Shown: positions 1-37,431, numbered from the stretch's first letter. The stretch is DNA of 64,000 nt from Luidia sarsii (GCA_949987565.1 OX465109.1:9586627-9650626); one strand, 5' to 3'. The notes: generated by a model from the letters alone, not told the origin. Program-made: numbers and translations.

Positions 1-330
1 ATAGAGTTACCACTCAGGTTCTTTTCAGAACCACTTTTCTTCTTTAAGAGACCTTATACGTGGTGTCACCGCAAACCCTCCTATAGAGTTACCACTCAGG
101 TTCTTTTCAGAACCACACCTCTTCTTTAAGAGACCTTATACGTGGTGTCACCGCAAACCCTCCTATAGAGTTACCACTCAGGTTCTTTTCAGAACCACAC
201 CTCTTCTTTAAGAGACCTTATACGTGGTGTCACCGCAAACCCTCCTATAGAGTTACCACTCAGGTTCTTTTCAGAACCACACCTCTTCTTTAAGAGACCT
301 TATACACTGTGTCACCGCAAACCTTCCTGT
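1..330. repeat. 82-bp tandem array, four copies
   Basis: Units start at 1, 83, 165 and 247 (ATAGAGTTACCACTCAGG...). The unit equals one arm of the foldback family seen at 32.1-32.4 and 49.4-49.6 kb, without its hammerhead-like core. The array is in the DHX8 intron and ends about 40 bases before the first visible exon. Its left boundary is the window edge. Confidence 0.9.
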
Positions 331-370
331 ATTAAATATAAATGTCCTTTTTGTTTTTGTCCGATGATAG

Positions 371-17375
<17,005 letters not shown>

Positions 17376-18735
17376 CCGGGCTTGGCCTTCTTCTCCTCCC
17401 TGCCTACCTCCCTCCCTTCCCTCATCCTCCTCGCCGATTCCCATTTCCATCTCCCTCCCTCCCTCCCTCTCCTCTCCCTTCCCCTGTTCATTCTCTCTTC
17501 CCTCATCTCCCTCTCCCTAAACTCTCTCCCTCTCCCTTGCCCTCCTTCCCTCCACTCATCCTCCTCGCCGATTCCCTCTTTGTTTTTTCTCATTTCCATC
17601 TCCCTCCCTCCCTCCCTCCCTCCCTCCCTCTCCTCTCCCTTCCCCTCTTCATTCTCTCTTCCCTCATCTCCCTCTCCCTAAACTCTCTCCCTCTCCCTTG
17701 CCCTCCTTCCCTCCACTCATCCTCCTCGCCGATTCCCACTTTGTTTTTCTCATTTCCATCTCCCTCCTTCCCTCCCTCCCTCCCCCTCCTCTCCCTTCCC
17801 CTCTTCATTGTCTCTTCCCTCTTCTCCCTCTCCCTAAACTCTCTCCCTCTCCCTTGCCCTCCTTCCCTCCACTCATCCTCCTCGCCGATTCCCTCTTTGT
17901 TTTTTCTCATTTCCATCTCCCTCCTTCCCTCCCTCCCTCCCTCCCTCTCCTCTCCCTTCCCCTCTTCATTCTCTCTTCCCTCATCTCCCTCTCCCTAAAC
18001 TCTCTCCCTCTCCCTTGCCCTCCTTCCCTCCACTCATCCTCCTCGCCGATTCCCACTTTGTTTTTCTCATTTCCATCTCCCTCCTTCCCTCCCTCCCTCC
18101 CCCTCCTCTCCCTTCCCCTCTTCATTGTCTCTTCCCTCATCTCCCTCTCCCTAAACTCTCTCCCTCTCCCTTGCCCTCCTTCCCTCCACTCATCCTCCTC
18201 GCCGATTCCCTCTTTGTTTTTCTCATTTCCATCTCCCTCCTTCCCTCCCTCCCTCCCCCTCCTCTCCCTTCCCCTCTTCATTGTCTCTTCCCTCATCTCC
18301 CTCTCCCTAAACTCTCTCCCTCCTCTCTTACCCTCGTTCCTTCCCTTCATCGTCCTCTTCCTTCTCCACCTCTTATCCCTCCCCCTCCTCTCCCTTCCCT
18401 CCTCCTCTCCTTACTCTTCCTTCTCTTCATCTTCCTCTTCCTGACCAACCTCATCTCCCTCCTCCACCTCATCTCCCTCCCCCTCCCCTCCTCTCTCTCC
18501 CCTCATCTTCCTCTCCCGAATCCTATTCCTCCTCACTCTTACTCTTCCTTCTCTTCATCTTCCTCTTCCTGACCAACCGCATCTCCCTCCTCCACCTCAT
18601 CTTCCTCCCCTCCCCTCCTCTCTCTCTCTTCCCTCATCTCCTCTCCCTCTCTTCCTTCTCTGCCTTCCCTTTTCTTCCTCTTTCTTTCCCACCTCACCCC
18701 CTCCCCCTCCTCCTCCTCTCCCTTCCCTTCTTCAT
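17376..18735 (+). repeat. 1.35-kb pyrimidine-rich tandem repeat, probable DHX8 3' UTR
   Basis: Begins right after the DHX8 stop. A ~155-bp unit containing CATCCTCCTCGCCGATTCCC recurs near 17420, 17555, 17719, 17872, 18030 and 18190, then degenerates to CCTCTTCCT. Purines are very rare on the + strand. Long open frames across it on both strands are low-complexity artefacts. No AATAAA was seen in it. Confidence 0.88.
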
Positions 18736-18949
18736 GCTATACTTGGACTGAAGCTAATCTCAAATGCCACGAGGCTACAAGCTTTTAGAACTTACGGGGG
18801 GAAATAAGAGTAAGATTTTGTTTTTGTTTTTTTAATAGTGGAGAATTGATTTTTACTTAAGTTTTGGACTTTGATCCACTTTGAATTCAGTTCCCATGCC
18901 AGATGCTGCCTTTATTGATGGGCCCAAGCCTCTGTCATGAATTTTCAGA
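18736..18949 (+). other. Gene-free stretch after the pyrimidine array
   Basis: No coding frame or repeat recognised; may be the distal DHX8 3' UTR. Confidence 0.4.
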
Positions 18950-19475
18950 TCATTGATCGATATCCTCATCCATGACATATCTGGATCTCTGATTTATATC
19001 TTTATCCCTTATCAATATCAGGATCTGTGATCAAAATGTTGCTCCCTAATCAATATCGAGATCCATGATCAATATCCGAATCCCCAATCAATATCCAGAT
19101 CCCCAACCAATATCCGGATCCCCGATCACTATCCAGATCCCAGATCAATATCCAGATCCCCGATCAATATCTGGATCCCCAATCAATATCTGGATCCCAA
19201 ACCAAGATCTGGATCCCTAATCAATATCCAGATACCCAATCAATATCCAGAATCCGGATCCCTGATTAATATGCAGACCCCCGATCAATATCCAGATCCC
19301 CAATCAGTATCTAGATTCCCAATCAATATCCAGATCCCCAACCAATATCCGGATCCCCGTTCATTATCCAGATCCCAGATTATTAACCGGATCCACGAGC
19401 ACTATCCAGATCCCCGATCAATATCCAGATTCCCGATCAGTATCCGGATCCCTGATCAATGGCCTGATTCCTGAG
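18950..19475. repeat. 18-19 bp minisatellite CCCCGATCAATATCCAGAT
   Basis: About 27 imperfect units of GATCAATATCCAGATCCCC with A/G and C/T variants. It lies 1.6 kb beyond the DHX8 stop. The unit is rich in GATC and GGATCC-like palindromes. Confidence 0.88.
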
Positions 19476-20045
19476 CAATTTCCCAGTCTGTGCGGAACAG
19501 ACGAGTCCGTGATCTTCCAGGGTAGTTATGGAGTACATCCGTGTACAGGACACGTATATAAAACCTAATGATTTCTAGTTGTAGGCTGGATGTCAGAGCC
19601 AAAATAACTGTTGGTCATTGAGTGGGGCAAATTTCATAGAACTGGTGAAGCTTCAAGTCTTGCCCGAGCACAAACAAAATGTATCTTATGAAATGAGTTT
19701 GCCAGCCAAGGATTCACTTGCATTTGACATTTTCACACATGCCAAATTGTTAGTCAACATCATCACATGATGGAGGTGAGAAAGACTGTTAATCAGGGGT
19801 GTGAGAACTCAGCTTTTTACTTGATTTCAGGAGTTTATTAAATTTAGATTTTTAATCTGAATTTCAGCTTTTTGGTGTGCCTGCTCTGTATAAAAAATAT
19901 GGGAACTTTTAAGTTTCAGCTTTCTTGCAGGCTGGATTCATTTTTTTTTTTGGGGTGTGGTTACTCACACCCCTGGGTAATGCTTTTAGTAGGGTTTTAT
20001 TTATGAGCAGCTCTGTGATATGTTTCCCTGTTCTTGGAATGACCA
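19476..20045 (+). other. Gene-free stretch
   Basis: No coding frame recognised. The first canonical-like poly(A) hexamer beyond the DHX8 stop is ATTAAA at 19837-19842, inside this stretch; no evidence ties it to DHX8. Confidence 0.35.
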
Positions 20046-20049
20046 TTAA

Positions 20050-20624
20050 GACGTGTCCGCACTGGACTTATTTTTTACCGAGCCTGTGGGTAACATTCCA
20101 ATGGGTAAATCTTCCAGGCGTCCGCACTTGGACTATTCGACTCGGGTAAACTAACCGAGACGATCGGTAAAACTAACCGACTGGCGCAAACAAACGCATG
20201 AGGGCGCTTCCGTGGTGACCATTCACCGGATGTTTGTACACAATTTACAGGTCGTGTGTGTACATTGTGTACATGTGCATGTACTGTAGTCACGTTGCTA
20301 CCCCACGCCCGCACGAGTCTTGTGTACAGGGCCCGGGACACATCACGTGGTATCGAGGCAATGCAGAGCGCCGGATCCGGACCGGATGTGGTTTTTTACC
20401 GAGTCGTTTACCGAGACGTCGTGTCCGGATTGGACTTTTCGGCTTTGTTAAACTGACCTGGTCAATTTAACCGGACAGAAGTTGGTCGGTTAAACTACCC
20501 ATTTGAGTCGGGTAAGTTACCTGGGAGGAAAAGTTCCTGGGCTGTCCGCACTGGAATTGAAATGGTCAATTTACTCAATTTGCTCGGTTAGTTTACCCAT
20601 TTTAAGTCCAGTGCGGACGCGGCA
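20050..20624. mobile_element. MITE, 575 bp, GTCCGCACTGGAC type
   Basis: Ends GACGTGTCCGCACTGGACTT and AAGTCCAGTGCGGACGCGGCA. Internal ACCGAGACGAT and GGTAAACTAACC motifs parallel those of the 10674 element, so the two are diverged members of one family. Left flank TTAA, right flank TTAG. Confidence 0.78.
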
Positions 20625-20809
20625 TTAGACCTAGGCCGTTAAGGCTGCCTCAGATGGTACTCTGAGTTTTCTAGAGAAGAATTTGTAAGAGGTGACTGAC
20701 ACATGTAACACATACTGTTTTGCCTACACCATACAGTTTTGTTGCTCCTTACATGCACATCTCAGGGAATGCATTATGTGACTGGGAAACAAGGACTAAG
20801 ACTGTTTAC

Positions 20810-21728
20810 TAAATGAAGGCTTAGGCTCGGGCTCAGGCTTTGTTTCCATCTGACAAAATCCAGGTTGTGGGTTGTCGCAGAAATTGAAGGTTTGTTGGCT
20901 TGATAGGAACAGAGCATTCACCAAGAAACTGGAGCCAAACGCTTGTTTTTAACTGCCTGTGATAATTATGTCGCGGTCTGGGAGTTGAAGACTCCAGCCC
21001 TTGGAGGGGTGTGGACTCCTCCTCGATGTGGGTGTGTACCCTCCAAATGAAGACACCACAGACGCTTGTTTTGGAGTTAGACCAGTTTTAATCCAGATCT
21101 TTTTCCCTTTAATACAAAGAGCATTACAAAAACTTATAATTCTACATTCCACTATACAATAAAAACAATACAATAACAATGACGAACCGTTATAGCAACT
21201 AACAAAGACGTATGATCTCAAGGCAACTCAGAGATTGGATGGACAGAACGAATATTGAGAAGTAGTGAATTCCAGAGATGGGGCCAACAATAGGAGTTCG
21301 AAAATCGATCACCCCATGAATTATGAGCATGAACATTGATTAGACACACATTGTCAACCAGGTAAATTAAACAGAAAAGTTATTACTCTTACCCAAAGAA
21401 TGGGGAATACAAGGCTGTGCTCCCTCTCTCTCTCACCAACTGGTTAACGACCGACACACGCCGTCTTTACTGCCCGTCCAGCTTACTGGAAACCATCACA
21501 CCAGAAACCCACGTCCGCATCATCACGGAGAGAGAGAGAGAGGGAGACCAAGGGAGAGCACACGAAGAACTCTCGAGAATGCGTGCTTGTGCGCAAGCGC
21601 AATCTGATAGGGACAGGGTTGCCATGGGGACAATCACCCCACAATGGACTTATCCATACCCCCACAATTATTATAACGAGTATGATAAATATGACCAAAG
21701 CCTAAGCCCGAGCCTAAGCCTTCATTTT
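20810..21728. mobile_element. Transposable element with ~33-bp inverted ends
   Basis: The left end AAATGAAGGCTTAGGCTCGG and the right end CCGAGCCTAAGCCTTCATTT are inverse. The interior contains an insertion-like segment (20955-21650) with AGAG microsatellite. A related foldback pair is at 36485-36625. Confidence 0.75.
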
Positions 21729-21959
21729 TAAAAATGGCCTTAGTATGCCCTTCAGGACACTTCTAGTCTCTTTTCAAGGCTTTGAAAGTTGCACCTACAG
21801 TATAAGGATATAAAACCCAAACCCATGGCACTATAAAGTAATAGTACAGAACTTATTGTAACATACTTTTTCTCTCTTTTTTTTTACTTTATCCTGTACA
21901 TGTGGTGAATTTACAAAATGAATAAAATACAGTGTGGAGTCTGAAATATATTTGTCATT

Positions 21960-22290
21960 TTTTTATTTAGTGGAAGAAACTTTGTGTCTTTGGCCTTCAA
22001 TATTGTGAAGATCGGAAAAACATCGATGTCCACAGATTTCCTTGTAATTTACAGTTTGTAGATGGTCATGATAGAATCCTCATGTTAAAATCTTGTGGTC
22101 TGGGATGCTGTACGACTTCCCTAGAAGTCTTCACTCAAACATCGACAAAATACTTGCGAGTAAAATGAACTATTTCTTACACTACGGAATGGTGCGAAAA
22201 CCGTGACGGTTTTTTGCCTTTTCTACTTTGTAGTATTGACTTTCTTGAAACTGTGGCAATCTTTTGACTTTTACCAATGTTGCATCATCA
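21960..22290 (+). mobile_element. MITE-1-like relative (GTAGATGGTCATGATAGAA family)
   Basis: Shares AAACATCGATGTCCACAGAT, TAGATGGTCATGATAGAATC and GTGCGAAAACCGTGACGG with the inverted copy at 27880-28258. Architecturally like MITE-1 but with different ends. Confidence 0.65.
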
Positions 22291-22460
22291 TGCATCATGG
22301 AAGCAAGGTTTCAAATCAAACTAAATTTGGAGATTAATAGCAATAAAATTGCAAACTTTGTGGGAATTGTATCTAGGCCTCTAGTGAGTAGTTGTACCAT
22401 GGTTGTACCACTACCAGTGATCTCTAGTTCTCTACATCAAGCAAGCTAGGCCTTAGGTGT

Positions 22461-22590
22461 ACAGAGCCCCTAAATGGACATTCGTTGAAAACGAAATTAA
22501 AATTCGTTTATATTTCGTGCGCACGAAATCAATTATAACGAACGAACGTTTGTTTTAGAGTTTGTTTTCAACGAATGTCCCTCCGTATAG
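22461..22590. mobile_element. Short foldback MITE (GACATTCGTTGAAAAC)
   Basis: The ends AGCCCCTAAATGGACATTCG and CGAATGTCCCTCCGTA are inverse, with a TTTCGTGCGCACGAAAT palindrome in the middle. Another copy (23095-24955) is split by a Penelope element. Confidence 0.75.
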
Positions 22591-23160
22591 GTGGGTGTCC
22601 CACACAAGTTGTAAACTTCAAAATTTAGTGGGCCTGACATTTCGATCCTAGAAAGACTTTTCTCATTTGAGGACACACCTTCCTCCCATGCTATATTAAA
22701 ACACTTTAAACTAAATCTATATTGTCTCCTTGTCCTTTGTATGGCGGACCATTAATACTAAACAGTAAACTGCTTTTCATGCGTATGAGCGAAGTGAAGT
22801 AGCATGAAAACGTAAAAGTTGTAAACTTATACAAAATGCAAAGTGCGCGCTGCTTATGGGAGCTGTGGCTGCGTCCGGACTCTAGGCTGTGGCTTATGTT
22901 TACACACGAGTCTCACAAAGCCAGAGTCTCGTGGCTGCGGGTAATCCCCGCACTCGTTTGTGTGTGTTTTACAGCCGTAGCAAATGACAGATGTGGCTGG
23001 GTCTGCGTGATTTTTAAGTTTAGAACATACAGTTCGTGCTCCCTGACGCAATTTTTCATGTACGTGTACAGTGTATAGTGCTCGCGCGGCAAATACGGAG
23101 CCCCTAAAGAGACATTCGTTAAAAACAAACTCTAAAACAAATGACATTAACAGTAAATCT

Positions 23161-24795
23161 TAAAATTTAGTGGGCCTGACGTTTCGATCCTAGCAGGACC
23201 TTTCTCAAAGGCAGAGTGTCAAGGACAAAACAGATACATGTACATGGAGGAAGGGTGGGGGGGGGGAGTGAATAGGACACGGATGAGAAACAAAGGACAA
23301 AGAGTGAAGCTGGTAGGGAGAGATCAAAGGTAAGGGCAAGCGGTGGGGTAGGGATTAGTGAGAGGAGGGGGAAAGATCAAAGAGAAGGGCAAGGAGTAGG
23401 GTAGGGATTAGTGACAAGAGGGGGAAAGATCAAAGAGAGAAGTGTGAAGGACTGAACACAAAAGAAGGATTATCAGAAAGCTGCATGGTGTTAGTCATTA
23501 CCCTCCTGGATGTTGAGACCATGTGGTTGAATAGTCCGAAGACGCTTCATCCACATTTTCTCACGGCTAAGACGTATAGCATTACTACGGTGACCAAGTG
23601 ATTCTATGCCCAGTACACTCATATCTGATATCGAATGATCAGGGAGATTGAAGTGATACCCAACAGGGGTGTCCATTTTACCGGTTTTGATAGTAGACCT
23701 ATGGCCATAGATCAGTTTTTTGAGGGTGTTTTTGGTCTCCCCAACATACTGAATATTACAAACTCTACAAGAGATGAGGTATATGATGTTTGAGGTAGTG
23801 CACGTGATAGAGCCATAGGTCGTGTGGGTAGTTCCAGAAGAATGACCATTGAAAGAGTCTATTTCCTTGACATGTGTCTTGCAAACAATGCATTTCGAGG
23901 TACACTTAAATGTACCAAATTTGGTTGGAGGGGAAGAGTCCAAAGGGGGAACCTCTGCTCGGACAATTAAGTCACGCAGGTTACGGGGGCGCCTGAAAGC
24001 CAAAACAGGCGAATTAGGAATGGCTTCAGCCAGACGATCTGAAGTGTGGAGAATATGGTGGTTTTCCTTAGTTATCTTCCTGAGAGGAGGAAGAGAAGGG
24101 TGGTAGGAAGTAACTAAGGGAACCTTGGGCTTGTCCTCGGGACCTGGTGGCTTTTGTTTTAGTGCCGAACTTCTGGGAATGGAATAGACTTTAGCAATGG
24201 AGTTCTTCACTTGGCGAGAACTATAGCCCCTAGCAACCAAGTTATTGGCCAATACACGTGTATGGCGGCGAAAGTCAGACTCATTGGAACATATGCGCCT
24301 CAATCTGAGGGCCTGGCTGTAAGCTATACCAGTCTAACAGTGTCTAGGGTGACAACTGGAGGAATGGAGATATTGATGAGTGTCGGTGGGCTTAGAATAC
24401 AAGTCAGTAGTGATCGAGTGTATTGAGGTGTTTCCGGACGGTGACGTCCAGAAAGTGGGTCTGCTGGAGAGACTGCTCCCATGTGAATTTGATAGTCCTA
24501 TGGAAGGAATTGATGTGGATAAAAGAAAGCATTCAAGCTGCTACCGTCCCTAGTCCAAATGAAGAACACGTCATCTATGTATCTCCACCAAATCCAGGCG
24601 CGGCATGGAGCCTCACTGAGCATACGTTCCTCAAGGTCACCCATGAAGAGGCAAGCAAAGGAAGGAGCCATGCGCGTGCCCATGGCAGTGCCATGCACTT
24701 GAAGATAGTGCTTGCCAAGAAAGGAGAAATTATTCTTGGCCAGCACTAGCCTCATGAGGGTGGTTATGTCACGAATCCTGATTTTTACGAATCCT
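23161..24795 (-). mobile_element. Penelope-like retroelement, 5'-truncated, RT and GIY-YIG remnants
   Basis: On the minus strand, a reverse-transcriptase remnant (about 24780-24498) shows GTAMGTRMAPSFACLFMGDLEE and WWRYIDDVFF, the RT catalytic motif. It is followed through frameshifts (TDLYSKPTDTHQYLH-like residues) by the ORF 24303-23491. That ORF carries the zinc-linker CTSKCIVCKTH and the GIY-YIG-like NIIYLISCRVC..YVGET, which is the Penelope domain order. The 3' end is GCCTTTGAGAAAGGTCCTGC to CCCACTAAATTTTAA. The copy is broken and inserted in a foldback MITE whose ends remain at 23095 and 24955. Confidence 0.9.
23491..24303 (-). pseudogene. Penelope GIY-YIG endonuclease domain ORF
   Basis: 271 codons of the Penelope polyprotein C-terminal part. 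Visible: a cysteine cluster CTSKCIVCKTH, TYGSITCTTSNIIYLISC, YVGETKNTLKKLIYGH, then VGYHFNLPDHSISDMSV and the C-terminal WMKRLRTIQPHGLN. The GIY core is the expected variant for Penelope (IYLI...YVG). It is a fragment of a larger reading frame whose RT part is frameshifted away. Confidence 0.85.
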
Positions 24796-25394
24796 GATTG
24801 CGTAACATTTTTTTCGTTATTTTGTGCGCACGAAATCATTTCGAGCGCACGAATTGATTATTTCGTGCCAACAAAATCATTTCGAGTGCACGAAATAACG
24901 AACAAAATTTTATAGAGTTTGTTTTCAGCAAATGTTTCTTTAGAGGCTCCGTAGGCAGGCCCTGGGTCGTGCGAAATGTACGTTAAAATAGGGACCCTCG
25001 CTGTAGTGCTCATGAAACGATCCCGTTAGCCTAGAATTTTACACCAAAACGGACTAGGACATACCACTTGATTGTAGTAATTTATCAAGCTACTGTCAAT
25101 TGCAATTTGTATGCCCATGAAGAACTGAAGAAAGGTAATCGTTGTTAGATTCCCGTATTTTCGGTAGTAAGTTTTGAACTTTGTCGACCCTTGGGAGCCT
25201 GGAGTGGAGGTCGACCAGCAGTGTACACTGGTCTGTAGCGACTAGTTAAGTTACGCAATAATTATTGTTTACTTCAAGAGTAGACATGTGGTAGACTCGT
25301 CAACAGCACCCTCCCCCAGGACTCGCTACTGAAATCCGGAGGTAGCTGGCCCAACCCAAGTATCCTCCTTAGTTACTGGTCAAGATTGTTAAAA

Positions 25395-26425
25395 CCATGC
25401 AGTTAAAGTCCGAGTAACTTGGACTCCATGCTTGGACCATGGAGTAACTACTATTTACTAATTTAGTACTAACTAGGAACCGACAAGTCACCCTTTTTGT
25501 TATCGAATTTTGAAGAAAAAAAAATTATAAAAAAGGGTGACTTGTTGGGTCTAAGTTACTCTGATGCTCGGACCATGGAGGATGGAAAATATTTTCCTTC
25601 CTCTTTGCTCGGACTAGCTTGGACCTAGTCCGAGTAACTTGGACCCGACAAGTCACCCTTTTTTTAAATTTGGAGGGGTAGATCTATAGTCGCCCGACTC
25701 CTCCAAATTTAAAAAAGGGCGACAGTTTGTAAAGTTGTATTCTAACATCCTTTAGTCCTACTCCTAGTCCTAGTTGCTCGTACTATGGAGGAAGATGGCA
25801 GATCCTCGGTATCTATCCTCAGATTTAGACCTGTAAATGAAAACAGGGCCCAAACAGTCAGAGTCTATACTCGTTGGAAGGCGAGGGGATCTAGTTGCGG
25901 TTACCGTAACCCTCATCCTCCCGAAGGACTCCGACCCTTGGGAGGATGAGGGTTATGGTTACCTCAACTAGGAGGCCACCGAGGTCTAGTCCGAGTAGCT
26001 TGGACCTTACAAGTCGCCCTTTTTTAATTAAAGTTTGGAGTGGTCGGGCCTACAGTCACCCGACCCCTAAAAGCTTTAAAAAGGGCGTCTGGCAAGGTCC
26101 AAGTTACTCGGAACTAGAGGGGACCAAGGATCTGGGCCCTAGCTGTTTACAGGTCTAACCTCTGATAGCATTTCTGCCAGAATTTCTGGAGTACCCTTGG
26201 CCTTGTATTTTTACTGGTGGAAGGTGGGGGGGGCCTTCCTTGTTCCATGGTTGGGGACGTCACCCCCATGGGTCATCAGATCAGAAGCAGCTAATAACCT
26301 CTCACTCACTGCCGTTAGCTCTAGTCATGAGTAACTTGGATCTTAAAGTCGCCCGACCCTGCTCCTCCAGAATTTCAAAAAGGGCGACTTTAACTTAGGT
26401 CCAAGTTTACTCTGATTACGTTAGC
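25395..26425. repeat. Cluster of foldback repeats (GACAAGTCACCC / GTCCAAGTTACTCGG)
   Basis: At least four inverted pairs: about 25480-25560, 25640-25730, 25995-26125 and 26335-26405. Each has GTCCGAGTAACTTGGAC-like outer parts and CAAGTCACCCTTTTT inner parts. A related copy is at 45545-45605. No reading frame is shared among them. Confidence 0.75.
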
Positions 26426-26684
26426 TCATGGTTAGCTACAGGTAATGACAGTAAGAATATCAAATTTGTTCAAAATGGAGTATATTGGGCTAATTGGGTA
26501 CAGTACACCTAGCCTGTCAAAGGGGCCCAGATCCTTGGTCCCCTATGATGATTATCATTTTGTTTGCCCAGCCCTACAGTGTAGGTTAAATGCATCAGCT
26601 TGCTCTAAGTCTAACTATCTGTGCTAGCCAGCCCTGAGGCTGGGGGAATGGGGGGGGGCCTTCACAAAGGGTCAATTACCTTTC

Positions 26685-26909
26685 CAGGGATGTAAGACTT
26701 CCGGAAATTACGTTTATTTTTTTCCCATTTCAAACTGGTAATTTTTCTTTGTTAAAACCCTAAAACTGAAGGGCGCCCGCACGGTGCTGCACCGCACCCC
26801 TGCTGTGAATCTCTCGTTCGCGCAAGCCCTCACTCGGGGTCGCACAATTTATTGGCCTTCAGTGTTGTTCAGGAAATGACTTTGTCGGTCACTTACGTGT
26901 ACATCCCTG
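26685..26909 (+). mobile_element. MITE-4 copy directly before METTL5 exon 1
   Basis: Ends CAGGGATGTA and TACATCCCTG are exact inverses. The interior GAAGGGCGCCCGCACGGTG matches 11982-12372. It ends 41 bases before the exon 1 acceptor AG. Confidence 0.82.
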
Positions 26910-26931
26910 ATGACCCTTCGCTTGTTGTTGA

Positions 26932-35593
<8,662 letters not shown>

Positions 35594-35654
35594 CGGGTAG
35601 AGTCTGTCTGCCCAATTAACATTCACTTGATCAACTGTCAGATTCTGGCTTTAA

Positions 35655-36350
35655 CCACTTCGCGCCGGGGGGGTTTTCAGCGCCGATGACCGCCATACGG
35701 GGGTTTTTGAACAATGCATCATTTTAAAATCTTGCTAAAACAATCGGAACAATATATTTCTGTGAAATAAATCGATAAGGGTATACTATGGGTACAAGAG
35801 AGTAAAACCTGGCACAATTCGGACGTCGTTGTGGCCTTTGTCAAGAGATTATCCGTTCGAAAAAGGGCCCTTTGTGCGTCGTCAATGGACCGTAACGGAC
35901 GTGTGTGTGTGGGTGCGTGTACCCTGCTGACAATCCCTTACCGCAGACTCCAGCCTCCACTCCAGGCAGTCAAATCTTCGAGTTGGTCGGCCACAAACGA
36001 GCGTACAGATTACGGTAAAGAATGTGGGGGGAATTCCAATGCCAGACCGACGACCGTTGGACTGTGTGGCATGCAAAGACAATGTCCCCCGCGTGCTTTC
36101 AGCTGCAGCGCGGTATCCCTCGATCCTCCACAGTAAAAGTCCCACAATTGCACAATTACTGCTGCTAATCTGGCAATTCATGTGGCAACTTGCGTCAAAA
36201 AGGGTCTTTGTACTGATTCATATTGCTTTGTTCTAAGCTGAAAAGAGTCTTTGTTTAGAATGTGGACAATAGTGGTGCCCGGATTCGGAGGGCCCCGTTG
36301 CAAAGGCAATCCAATTGACCTCCGGATTCGGAGGTCCCGGCGCGAAGTGG
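35655..36350 (+). mobile_element. MITE-2 copy, 696 bp, in the METTL5 3' flank
   Basis: Ends CCACTTCGCGCCGGG and CCCGGCGCGAAGTGG, flanked by TTAA (35651-35654 and 36351-36354). Starts 61 bases past the METTL5 stop and contains AATAAA at 35766-35771. Confidence 0.92.
35766..35771 (+). terminator. Candidate METTL5 poly(A) signal inside MITE-2
   Basis: First AATAAA after the METTL5 stop (173 bases downstream). It lies in the MITE sequence; the other MITE-2 copies carry the same hexamer. Use is not shown. Confidence 0.4.
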
Positions 36351-36354
36351 TTAA

Positions 36355-37190
36355 TTTAGTTTGTATTCCCCAAAAAAACAAAAAACAATTTTTTTTTGGA
36401 TCAAACCAGCCCAAGGGGAGAATTGTTCACAAAATTTTGTAACGTAATTCTGTGCTTAATGAGCCGGCTCTCTGGAAGTTCACAAAATGAAGGCTAAGGC
36501 TCGGGCTTAGGGGGAACAATGTACCTGAAACTGTTTGAAATGGCAAGCCAACAAAGCTACAACCTGGATTTTCAGGTTTTATCCGACGAAGACGAAGCCT
36601 GAGCCCGAGCCTGATCCATGGATTCGTGAAGGGCCTCAGTATAGGATACTGCATGCAGCCTGGTTTTGGTAAAGGGATCACCATGTCTGGGACGTGTCGA
36701 GTCAACGCTGGGACTACCATCCCATTGTGTGACCGTGATGTATATTCCAATGCATTCGACATCCGCGCGGAAATTGAATTTTGAAAGCGTTGGTTAACAA
36801 CAGACAAATACAAAAAATAGGGGCTGGTCATGATCCTTGACCCCAATACCCAGTTTGTTTTGATCGGGAATTGTATGAAAAGGTTTCTGCTTGATTTTGA
36901 CTTTTAAAAATCCGACAGTTTCAATCGAGTTGCTGGTTAATATCCTGACCAGCATTGGCCAAAGAGTTGGCAGAACATTTTTTTTAAGTAAACAATTTCC
37001 ATCACCACAAACAAGTAAAGGGGGGGGGGGTTGAATGTACCGGAACCCTTTTGACCAAATTGTAAAAATGGCAAAAGAAAGATGCACTCAACCTATAGCT
37101 TCATAAGTTGGTAGATCACACATCAGAATAGATGCGGCCGTTTCAGTTTCAACGCCACAAATTCAGGAAAAACGGGCTGGAAACTTGTAT
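36355..37190 (+). other. Gene-free stretch with a foldback pair
   Basis: 36485-36625 holds the inverted pair AAGGCTAAGGCTCGGGCTT / AAGCCTGAGCCCGAGCCTG related to the 20.8-kb element. A G10 run is at 37020-37031. No gene recognised. Confidence 0.55.
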
Positions 37191-37193
37191 GAC

Positions 37194-37431
37194 CAATAGA
37201 CCGATTGCATGACCACTGTTTACACGATATGCCATCGCGTGACTTACAGTGGGTATTTTGGGTCATCTCGTTCGGCGCACAGCAGCGATGGAAAGGTGCA
37301 AAGAAGAATGTGGACAATATGATAGTCTTCTTTGCTCATTTCCACTCCTGTTCTGCACCAAATGAGATGCAAAAATACCCACTTTAAGTCATGTAATGGC
37401 ATGTAAACAGGGGTCCCGCAATCAGTCTATT
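37194..37431. mobile_element. Foldback MITE, 238 bp
   Basis: AATAGACCGATTGCATGAC and its inverse near GCAATCAGTCTATT bound arms of about 100 bp that pair with mismatches (GTGGGTATTTTGGGTCATCT versus AGATGCAAAAATACCCAC). Confidence 0.75.
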
